Shown here: in pieces, positions 15,534 to 22,207 of the stretch
Numbering within the stretch: position 1 is the first letter of the stretch
How the letters are laid out: each line of letters starts with the position of its first letter
From: a virus
Virus record (IMG/VR): IMGVR_UViG_3300036820_000647
Coordinates: 1 to 22,933 of that record
DNA: 22,933 bases
Reading direction: 5' to 3' (one strand)
Translations under genes and position numbers: made by a program
Notes under the pieces: model-generated
The model's database searches: none
Seen by the model: only the letters and a program-made list of their open reading frames with translations
What the model was told of the DNA's origin: nothing

Positions 15534-15710
15534 CTAAAGCGTCCCCAGCCATATGATGAGGATCGAAATGCAGAAGCCGCCAGCGGCTGCGACAGCCAAA
15601 GCGGCCGCGGCATAGGCGGCCGGTGGCGACCGCGCAACAGCCAGCATTCGCGCGGCGAGCACAAAGCCGCCCGCGCAAAGAACAGCGACGACCAGTCCGA
15701 GCGAACACAT
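15534..15710 (-). CDS. 58-residue two-helix membrane protein
   Basis: This small gene was found by reading the minus strand between the joining-protein and lipase genes. ATG 15710 has AGGAG eight bases upstream, and the frame ends at TAG 15534. The protein starts MCSLGLVVAVLCAGGFVLAA, has a short turn ARSPPAAY near residue 27, then a second hydrophobic stretch ending ISILIIWLGTL. Two membrane-spanning helices of about 18 to 20 residues are predicted, with little else. It ends 23 bases before the gp10-like start, so it is probably transcribed with the virion operon. It is divergent from the lipase gene with only 30 bases between start codons. It could be a holin-like protein, a membrane partner or immunity factor for the lipase, or an unrelated phage small protein. 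No family is recognised. Confidence 0.7.
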   Translation of the reverse strand: MCSLGLVVAVLCAGGFVLAARMLAVARSPPAAYAAAALAVAAAGGFCISILIIWLGTL

Positions 15711-15740
15711 CGAAATTGCTCCTGATCCAAGAGGCGAGAC

Positions 15741-16922
15741 ATGCCTGAAGCGCTAGCGATTTCGAAGCCGACACAGCAGAAAAGGCTTGCCGTGTTCCTG
15801 GACGGCACCTGGAACAATGTCGGCGACGACACGAACGTATGGCGGTTGAAGTCGCTGTGCGCGCCGACCGGTACCGACGGACTGTCCCAGCTTGCGTACT
15901 ATGAGAGAGGCGTCGACGGTTTCCTCGGCGGGTGGTTCGGCAAGGGCTTGGACCAGAACATCACCAATGCCTACCAATGGCTGATTGATCACTACGACTC
16001 TGGCGACGACATATTCATCTTCGGCTTCAGCCGCGGCGCCTATACGGCGCGGAGCCTGGCCGGCTTCATCGCGAAGTGCGGTTTGCTCAGAGCCGGCGGC
16101 GCGCTCGGCGTGACGCAGCTTTACCAAAGATACCGCCGTACCGACGCAAGGACGCTATGGGCGCTTCTGGACGCGGGCGGCACCGGCGCCGACCTGACCC
16201 GCGAAGAGCAATGGATGTTGAAATACTCGATGCCGGTGCACATCAAGCTGGTCGGCGTCTGGGACACGGTCGGTGAGCTGGGTATTCCGCTGTTGAGTAT
16301 TCCGGGCATCAGCCGTTCGACGCTCGGCTTTCTCACCACCGGATTGCGGCGGCCGATCGATAGCGGATTTCATGCCTTGGCTATCGACGAACACCGGCGC
16401 GCCTTCTCGCCGACGCTGTGGACGGTGCGAAGCTCGGGCAATCCGGGTCCCGACGATCCGCCGCCGCGCGCCTTATCCAGTGTCGAACAACGCTGGTTCG
16501 TCGGCGCCCATGCGAACGTCGGCGGCGGATACGAGAGCGATCCGCTGCCGCAAATTCCGCTGCGCTGGATGATGAGGAAAGCGTCGCTCCACGGACTTGC
16601 CTTCCGCAACGACATCGAACTCGACGGCGACGAGGTCAAAGCGGATATTTGCGATTCCTATCGCGACTTCATGTATGGCCTCTATCGCTGGTTCAGCCCG
16701 CCTTATTACCGGCCGATCGGCGCACCGCCGACGCCCACCGCGGACGGCACCCATTGCAACGTCAACGAGACGATCGATGCTTCCGTTTTTGAGCGCTGGA
16801 ACAATGACACCAGCTATCGGCCACCGAATTTGGCCGAGTGGGCCGCACGCAACCGGGTGGGAATTTCGACGCTGACGAACTCGGTATTGACTGACAAACC
16901 GGACACCGCCGCGCCGGATTGA
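15741..16922 (+). CDS. DUF2235 alpha/beta-hydrolase (Tle1-like phospholipase), cargo gene
   Basis: A 393-residue protein of the DUF2235 (T6SS Tle1-like catalytic) family. The N-terminal RLAVFLDGTWNN is the family opening. The nucleophile elbow GFSRGAYTAR places Ser97 in G-x-S-x-G. Asp175 in VGVWDTVGELG and His257 in FVGAHANVGGGY complete the probable Ser-Asp-His triad. DEHRRAFSP near 216 is also conserved. Family members hydrolyse membrane phospholipids and serve as type VI effectors; others are stand-alone. No signal peptide, VgrG or PAAR partner is seen here. ATG 15741 is preceded by GAGG at good spacing. The gene reads against the head operon, 22 bases from the end of the connector gene. 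It is most likely prophage cargo; whether it acts in lysis, exclusion or competition is open. Confidence 0.88.
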   Translation: MPEALAISKPTQQKRLAVFLDGTWNNVGDDTNVWRLKSLCAPTGTDGLSQLAYYERGVDGFLGGWFGKGLDQNITNAYQWLIDHYDSGDDIFIFGFSRGAYTARSLAGFIAKCGLLRAGGALGVTQLYQRYRRTDARTLWALLDAGGTGADLTREEQWMLKYSMPVHIKLVGVWDTVGELGIPLLSIPGISRSTLGFLTTGLRRPIDSGFHALAIDEHRRAFSPTLWTVRSSGNPGPDDPPPRALSSVEQRWFVGAHANVGGGYESDPLPQIPLRWMMRKASLHGLAFRNDIELDGDEVKADICDSYRDFMYGLYRWFSPPYYRPIGAPPTPTADGTHCNVNETIDASVFERWNNDTSYRPPNLAEWAARNRVGISTLTNSVLTDKPDTAAPD

Positions 16923-16944
16923 GACTGTCTGCGGCTGAGCTCGA

Positions 16945-17781
16945 TCACATTCCCACCACGCTGCGGTACGGATCGAGCGAGCCGCGGACAAAATCCGGCA
17001 TGTCTTTGAGGCTGTACGACGCTGTTTGCTGGCCCTGCACCGTTTGCGCGCTCTGCCCGACACGGGTGCGGTAGCGGTAGCGCTCCGCCACCCATTCGAT
17101 GCAGGCATTGTTGATCGCGGCTGGAATGAAGCCGTAGGAGATCAGCACGCCGGCGCCGGCATCGGCCGCGGCGAAGGTATAGACGCCGCCCGATACATTA
17201 TATTGGCCCGCGCTGGGAGCGCCGGCCACCGCCGCCACCGCCGCGCCGTCGGCGTAAGTGACGCCGGCATCGCTCGCCCAGGGGCCGAACGGCGCGGCGG
17301 CCGTCACCGCATAAGGGCCGGGCACCGCCGGGACTGCCGCGGCTTCGTTCTCGACCGCATAGCCCGCGGTGTAATCCACCAGCACGTTCTGCCGGCCGTT
17401 GCGATAAAAGGTATGGAACACATCGAGCGCCTGCGGCCGGCCGGGCGGCAGACCGTCCCAACGCTCGACCAGATAGCCCTTCGCCCAGGGCGTGCCGGCG
17501 GCGGGTATCGGTGCCGCGGAAATCGAGGCGCGATCAATCACCAGCGACGACACCGCCAGCACCGGATAATGACGCAGGTAAAGCCGCGTTTTGCCGTTGC
17601 CGTCGAGCCGTTCGACGAACAGGTGCGGCATGAGCGCCGGCCGGCCGAGATAGGCGGTGATCGCGCCGCTCACGTCGGTGATCAACCGCGCGATCAGCGC
17701 GTCGTCGGACGAGCCGATACCACTCGAACCTGAGAGCCAGGCTTTGATGTCGGCAAGCGCCGCGAGGTCGGATGCAGCCAT
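16945..17781 (-). CDS. Head-tail connector, HK97 gp6-like
   Basis: A 278-residue protein starting MAASDLAALADIKAWLSGSS. The first 140 residues (DDALIARLITDVSGAITAYL, GKTRLYLRHYPVLAVSSLVI, LVDYTAGY) and the last 60 (INNACIEWVAERYRYRTRVG, SYSLKDMPDFVRGSLDPYR) make the helical gp6-like connector that rings under the portal. Residues about 150 to 220 are an insertion: a Pro/Ala-rich linker, then a beta module (GVTYADGAAVAAVAGAP, GQYNVSGGVYTFAAAD, VLISYGF). That module resembles the one in the tail tube. ATG 17781 lies four bases after the stop of the small upstream gene; a longer frame overlapping that gene is rejected. Confidence 0.85.
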   Translation of the reverse strand: MAASDLAALADIKAWLSGSSGIGSSDDALIARLITDVSGAITAYLGRPALMPHLFVERLDGNGKTRLYLRHYPVLAVSSLVIDRASISAAPIPAAGTPWAKGYLVERWDGLPPGRPQALDVFHTFYRNGRQNVLVDYTAGYAVENEAAAVPAVPGPYAVTAAAPFGPWASDAGVTYADGAAVAAVAGAPSAGQYNVSGGVYTFAAADAGAGVLISYGFIPAAINNACIEWVAERYRYRTRVGQSAQTVQGQQTASYSLKDMPDFVRGSLDPYRSVVGM

Positions 17782-17785
17782 GGTC

Positions 17786-18004
17786 TCAGTTCTCCGCTGA
17801 CCTTTTCCTGGCGGGCGTTCTGCCACGCCGCGGCGTGCTGGCGCCGCCGCCCGCCTTGACCGCGATCTCGACCTGGACGAAGCCGAAGCATTCGATCAAC
17901 AGTGCGCCGACCTCGGGTTCGACCTCGTAGATGCCGCCGCGCGGCGTAATCGCGACGCCGGCAACGCACGGGTCGCCGACCCCGTCCGGGGCTTTGAGTT
18001 TCAT
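17786..18004 (-). CDS. Small head-associated protein, function unknown
   Basis: A 72-residue protein starting MKLKAPDGVGDPCVAGVAIT with GAGG seven bases before ATG 18004. The middle (RGGIYEVEPEVGALLIECFG) looks like a small beta domain, and the C-terminus is basic and disordered (PRRGRTPARKRSAEN). Small proteins of this shape often lie between capsid and connector genes in alphaproteobacterial phages and may decorate or stabilise the head; this is by position. It is followed after four bases by the connector gene. Upstream, 1.2 kb of foreign-looking sequence separates it from the capsid gene. Confidence 0.7.
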   Translation of the reverse strand: MKLKAPDGVGDPCVAGVAITPRGGIYEVEPEVGALLIECFGFVQVEIAVKAGGGASTPRRGRTPARKRSAEN

Positions 18005-18369
18005 GACAAACCTCGTTTGATGGGTAAGCCGCCCGCATGGCGCTCTTCGGCGCCGAGAAAGCGCGCGGCGGCCAGTCTGGCGGCGCGAAACTGTGCGGTA
18101 TTATGGCGTAAACGTCACAAGCAACGGGCGCTTACTTCGGTACAAAGACACCGCAATTAAGATTCCACAACGACATACCGGCGTCTCCAGCTTGTGGTTG
18201 AAGACGCGAGTCAACTATAGCCTGCAGCATTCGTCTCGCCGTTGCCGGTTCGACCGCCAAAGTCGCCTTTCCGCGTAGATAGTCTCTTGGCGACAAATTC
18301 CTAGGCATTATGCCGCTGATGCTCCTTTAAAGGAGCGTCAGCCGAGTACGAAGAACAACAATTTTCTTG
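18005..18369. other. 365-base non-coding stretch with abutting palindromes
   Basis: No frame on either strand has both a credible start and a recognisable product; short plus-strand frames at 18093 and 18367 look random. Much of the stretch is less GC-rich than the virion genes, and it contains two back-to-back palindromes at 18304 to 18342. Together with the DUF2019 and toxin remnant to the right it forms an island between two head genes. It may be the flank of an insertion. Confidence 0.5.
18304..18342. repeat. Two abutting palindromes
   Basis: The first is GGCAT-T-ATGCC (18304 to 18314). The second starts at the next base: arms GCTGATGCTCCTTT (18315 to 18328) and AAAGGAGCGTCAGC (18329 to 18342) are complementary except for one T-G pair. 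In a plus-strand RNA this gives a 12-pair stem with a TTAA loop and one U-G wobble. No T-tract follows on either strand, so it is not a standard terminator. Confidence 0.7.
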
Positions 18370-18741
18370 TCACTTCGGCGAGAATATACCGCGATCGAGC
18401 ATCGTAAGACACATCCCCGCGTCACCGGCCTGCGGCTGTCGACCCGAATTAGCGATTGTCTCGATTGTTCGCCGCGATTCCTTTGGTGCTACCGCCAGAG
18501 TCATTCGTGCTGCCTGCAAGCGAACTTGCGTATCGGGATGATCGAAAAGGGTAAGTAAAGCAGTACGTTCGTCTCCCGGGCGGTTCTTCAATTCATCGCG
18601 GATTGCTACCATACGATCAAACAGACGATTGAACTTCCCTATATCACCTGCAAACAAGGCCCTGCTTTGCTCTACACAGATTGCAGCAAAGCGCTCCACC
18701 AGTTTCGCAACCGTCAATTTGGCAACGTAGTCGCGCTTCAT
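18370..18741 (-). CDS. DUF2019 protein, putative immunity partner of the broken toxin
   Basis: A 123-residue helical protein starting MKRDYVAKLTVAKLVERFAA. Marks are FNRLFDRMVAIRDELKNRPG, DERTALLTLFDHPDTQVRLQ, AARMTLAVAP and QAGDAGMCLTMLDRGI. This is the DUF2019 pattern (HEAT-like helices). ATG 18741 overlaps the stop of the frame-restored toxin C-terminus (ATGA), so the pair was translationally coupled. I infer an immunity or antitoxin role from that coupling; DUF2019 has no proven function that I know of. The frame is intact and complete, unlike the toxin. A longer frame to 18801 lies antisense to nothing useful and is not needed. Confidence 0.8.
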   Translation of the reverse strand: MKRDYVAKLTVAKLVERFAAICVEQSRALFAGDIGKFNRLFDRMVAIRDELKNRPGDERTALLTLFDHPDTQVRLQAARMTLAVAPKESRRTIETIANSGRQPQAGDAGMCLTMLDRGIFSPK

Positions 18742-19099
18742 GGTATCAACACTCTGAACTGGACAAGCGCATCCTTTCCGACGCGTATACGCTCCTCCCA
18801 AGACTTGCCTCGCAGATAATCTCTGGGCGATTGATAATCAAAATCCGCATTTTTCGTAGCAAACAATGTTTCAGCGTGGGAACAAGAACCAAGTTATCCG
18901 GACCATCGATCACACTTTGAGGAAATCCATCCTGAGCAGCCGAAGTCTGCTCGACGATATGATGGACATCATATCCCGATTGAGGGCTTTGTGCAGCCTC
19001 CTCCAATTCCTCCAAGGTCTTTGGTGGATCAAGATAGGAGTAGACTAAGGAAAGAACCGGCAATCCGTACAGCTTAGAGCTTGGAAAAGTTGGATCACC
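18738..19099 (-). pseudogene. HNH-type toxin C-terminal domain, truncated and frameshifted
   Basis: The first part (about 19099 to 18866) encodes YGLPVLSLVYSYLDPPKTLE, then SGYDVHHIVEQTSAAQDGFP and PDNLVLVPTLKH. The HH, N and H of these motifs match an HNH/His-Me finger nuclease of the polymorphic-toxin type. After LKH the original frame runs into unrelated residues and stops at 18746. A second frame from 18863 continues the family pattern: FATKNADFDYQSPRDYLRGK, SWEERIRVG, ending at 18738 in an ATGA with the DUF2019 gene. The expected W..W segment between KH and FATKN is missing, so a small deletion at about 18864 to 18868 probably caused the shift. No start codon or N-terminal delivery domain is present; the right limit is uncertain and abuts the capsid gene end at 19174. 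Confidence 0.72.
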
Positions 19100-19173
19100 G
19101 GGTCGCGGCGTTGCGCGCCGGCCCGGTGATGACGAATACAGAAATGGTGAGGCGGGATTGGCCGCCGTGCACC

Positions 19174-20748
19174 CTACCCCGCCGCGATATTGGCAATCAC
19201 CGTCAGGGACGGCGGGAAATAGTGCTGCAGCACCTCGTCGGCGTAAACGCCGGTCTCGTAGCGGCGGGCCCGCGGCGGCCATTCGATCTGATAGTAGTCC
19301 TGCCGGGTGCGGATCTGCACGACATTGCCGACATTGGACAACGGATAGGGCAAGGTGCGCGCCGTCATCAGCACGGTGCCGGCCGGCATGTTTGGATGCA
19401 CGCGGATGTCGATGGTCTTCGGCCCGGCCATCGAGAACTTGTTGAGGTAGGTGCGCACCATGACGCCGCCGCCCAACGCGCCCTGGTCGCTTTCGAACAC
19501 GAAGCGCTGCGCGGCATTGGCGTTGCCGGCGAGGATCTTGGTCGACAGATCGTTGGCGACCTGCGAGCCGACCCACATGGTGTCCGGCGACAGCCGATAA
19601 TTATCCCAGCGGTTCTTCAGGGCGGCGTCGATCTCGACCACGCCGCCGGCGCCGTCGCCGGTCAGCGTCGAGCCGGTCCCGGCGCTGCCGGTCGCGAGGT
19701 ACTGGACGTAGGCGTTCGAACCCGACTTGAAGGCCTGATAGAGCAGGCCGTCGAACACCAGCGCGTTGGTTGAGTTGTCGCTCGATCCCAAAGAGGCTGC
19801 GGTCTGCGTGCCGGCAGCATTGGCGGTGATCACCAGCGAATTGATGGTGGTGATGGCGCCCAGCACTTCCGAGCCCGCCGCGCCCCAGAACCAGGCGTAG
19901 CCCATGGCACCGCTGACCGAAGCAACGGTTGCGGCAATCGAGCCGGCAGTGCCGGAGCTGATCGAGGCGGTGGCATTCGCCGACTTGCCGGCGGCGCCGC
20001 CGCCGAACGTGTCGGAAGAGCCATCGGCATTGCTGCGCGTGATCGCACCTTGAATGCCAGCGGTGACGCTGCCGTTGACAATGCCGTCGAGCGCGAGCGC
20101 AACGCAGATCACGCTATAGGGGCTGGCACTCGCGGTGAGGCTGCCGCCGGAGGTCGACGGCGCCAGCGACGGTGTCGGCGTGGTGCCGAGCGGCACCGAG
20201 GTGTTGCCGCCGAGAATGAGCAACTCCTCGCCGAGCATGCAGGCTTCGAGCCCGATCTTGGCGCCGATCGCCTTGACGTCATCGAAACCCATGCCGGCAT
20301 ATTGCGCTTCGAAATCGACCGATGTCTCGATGCCGATGCCCTTATAGGCGGCACTGTAATCCTGCGTCGTCACCGCCTGCACGCCGCCGCGATTGCCGCC
20401 GGAAACGCCGATGCGGAGCCCCGTGGTGTTGACGCCGGTCACGGCGCGCCAATTGGCCTGGATGCCGCCTTTGCCGGAGACGCGCGGGATCTCATTGCGC
20501 AGTGGCGTGAGCAGCGGATAGACGAATTTCGCGCCGGTCTCGAGGTCGTAATACGTCAAACCCGAGGTGGGCGACGTCGATTCCGAAAATGTGCTCTTGG
20601 CGAGCGGATCGCCCGGCATCGGATTGGCGTGCGCCTTCTCGATCTCGCGCAAAAAGCTGCCGGCGCCGGTGAGCGCGGCGTCGTAATCCTGGACGCTGCG
20701 CGCCAGGGCCGACTTGGCAATAATATGCTGCAGATTAGGCTGATACAT
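19174..20748 (-). CDS. Major capsid protein
   Basis: A 524-residue protein starting MYQPNLQHIIAKSALARSVQ at ATG 20748, with a GGGAACG ribosome site; a start at 20793 adds an unlikely leader. The N-terminal third (NPMPGDPLAKSTFSESTSPT, LTYYDLETGAKFVYPLLTPL, RNEIPRVSGKGGIQANWRAV) and the end (TYLNKFSMAGPKTIDIRVHP, ARTLPYPLSNVG, WPPRARRYETGVYADEVLQH) fit the capsid family of this phage type. The middle (about 200 to 340) is a Gly/Ser/Ala-rich Ig-like insertion with GYAWFWGAAGSEVLGAITTI. It follows the prohead protease, as in HK97-like heads. The assignment rests on length, position and recalled family text. Confidence 0.8.
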   Translation of the reverse strand: MYQPNLQHIIAKSALARSVQDYDAALTGAGSFLREIEKAHANPMPGDPLAKSTFSESTSPTSGLTYYDLETGAKFVYPLLTPLRNEIPRVSGKGGIQANWRAVTGVNTTGLRIGVSGGNRGGVQAVTTQDYSAAYKGIGIETSVDFEAQYAGMGFDDVKAIGAKIGLEACMLGEELLILGGNTSVPLGTTPTPSLAPSTSGGSLTASASPYSVICVALALDGIVNGSVTAGIQGAITRSNADGSSDTFGGGAAGKSANATASISSGTAGSIAATVASVSGAMGYAWFWGAAGSEVLGAITTINSLVITANAAGTQTAASLGSSDNSTNALVFDGLLYQAFKSGSNAYVQYLATGSAGTGSTLTGDGAGGVVEIDAALKNRWDNYRLSPDTMWVGSQVANDLSTKILAGNANAAQRFVFESDQGALGGGVMVRTYLNKFSMAGPKTIDIRVHPNMPAGTVLMTARTLPYPLSNVGNVVQIRTRQDYYQIEWPPRARRYETGVYADEVLQHYFPPSLTVIANIAAG

Positions 20749-20921
20749 GATGTCGTTCCCGTCGTTGGTTGGTTGGTGGCGTCGATTGTTCACTCATCAT
20801 TTCGGAGCGGCGCCAGGCGTCGAATCCGAAAATTCTTAACCGGCAGACCGCGATCAGCGAGCCCCGGGCCCTTGCTTCGCTCGGCCCGCATGACGACGAT
20901 CAGGCGGAGATCGCGTTACTC

Positions 20922-21953
20922 TTAGCGCGCACGAAAGCCCGGAATGGCCCGCATCGGATTGGCTTGCGCCTTGCGGATGGCGGCTTCCGCCAATGCTTCG
21001 AGCGCGCCGGGCTGATCGAGCAGCGCGTCGGATTTGGGAAAGATCGAGTCGTCGCTCTTCTCGGCGATCCGTACCGACGTGGTGCCCAGCGGCAACGGCT
21101 GATCTTCGATCTTCTTCAAGCGCGTCGACACATCGTCGAGGCGCGCATTGAGGCCGTGGAGCGCCTTCGTCAGCGTATTTTCAACCGAGCGCGTGAGGAC
21201 TTTGACGAGCTTTTGCGTTGTCTCGCCGTCTACGGTTTCTTCGGCGCCCTCCCCCGCCTGCGGAGAAAATTTCGGCTGTGGATCGACTTTGGCGCCAGCG
21301 ATAGGGCCGGCGGCGGCGCAGCAGTCGGGATCGAGCTCGACCAACAAATCGTGGCTTTGCTTGATACGCTGCTTGTCGAGCTTGGAATGGCGAGCGCCTA
21401 TCTTGGCAAGCGCCGCGGCCAGCGCATCGCCATTCGGCAGCAACGCAGCATCCTTGAATTTACGCAGCTCGGTGGAGCCATCCACCTTGATCACCGCAAA
21501 GGTCGCCTCCGGCAGGCAAGGATAATCGACGAGCGACACTTCCAGCGGCTCGGCGGTATAGCGCGTGAGCGCCGGCTCATCCGGGTCCGGCCAGCGTTTC
21601 AGATAGCGCCCGCCTTGGGAGAACCCGGTATAGACCCCCTCCTCGACCTTCTGCCACTCGGCATCGTCGACCACCTTGCCGCAAATCTCGATGCGCTTTT
21701 GCTCGTCGTTGAACGCGATCTCAATAAGCTTGCCGGCCGCGACGTTGGAGTGCATGGCGCGAAGGTTGCCAAGACTTCTGCCTTCGGTCGCGCTGGCAAA
21801 ATTCTGCGACCAGGTCTGATAGCGCGGCTTGGTGGTGGCGTAATCGCACACCTCGCCGGCGACATCCGGCTTCTCCGCGGTGACAACGCCATAGACCAGG
21901 CGTTGCGCCGCATCGATCTTGGTAATGGGTACGAAGATTTTCATGTCATCCAT
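20922..21953 (-). CDS. Prohead protease with scaffold-like C-terminus
   Basis: A 343-residue protein starting MDDMKIFVPITKIDAAQRLV at ATG 21953, with AGGAG seven bases before it; longer frames lack support. Residues about 1 to 165 form the protease domain. RAMHSNVAAGKLIEIAF contains the candidate His, GVYTGFSQGGRYLKRW is a conserved core, and EPLEVSLVDYPCLPEATF contains the candidate Ser. This is the XkdF/HK97-protease-like layout. Residues about 165 to 343 are charged and helical (LTKALHGLNARLDDVSTRLK), like an internal scaffold that is later digested. It would cut scaffold and capsid N-termini during head maturation. The capsid gene starts 173 bases later. The 254 bases upstream to the methyltransferase hold no gene that I can support. 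Confidence 0.82.
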   Translation of the reverse strand: MDDMKIFVPITKIDAAQRLVYGVVTAEKPDVAGEVCDYATTKPRYQTWSQNFASATEGRSLGNLRAMHSNVAAGKLIEIAFNDEQKRIEICGKVVDDAEWQKVEEGVYTGFSQGGRYLKRWPDPDEPALTRYTAEPLEVSLVDYPCLPEATFAVIKVDGSTELRKFKDAALLPNGDALAAALAKIGARHSKLDKQRIKQSHDLLVELDPDCCAAAGPIAGAKVDPQPKFSPQAGEGAEETVDGETTQKLVKVLTRSVENTLTKALHGLNARLDDVSTRLKKIEDQPLPLGTTSVRIAEKSDDSIFPKSDALLDQPGALEALAEAAIRKAQANPMRAIPGFRAR

Positions 21954-22207
21954 CGTGCACTCCTGTTTGGATGTTTGCGGCGCGAGATTGCAGCCAAGGA
22001 ATTCGAAAGCGCTTATGCCCATTGTGAGATTTCGCGCCCACCTTTCGAGCGAGCAGCGGGAAGCGAAGGTCACGGGCAATGCTATAAGGTCGTCAGAGCC
22101 GCGGAGCGGTTCCCCACCGACGAGGTCATGAGCGCGGTCGCAAATGCAAAATGCTCAACCGCGAATGGGCCAGGCTCGAAGCGACAGCCTGGTAGCGACA
22201 CCGTCGT

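Noticed and set aside
20865-20888. Hairpin CGGGCC/GGCCCG between protease and capsid genes as a terminator
   Set aside because: The stem is only six pairs with a 12-base loop and no T-tract on either strand.
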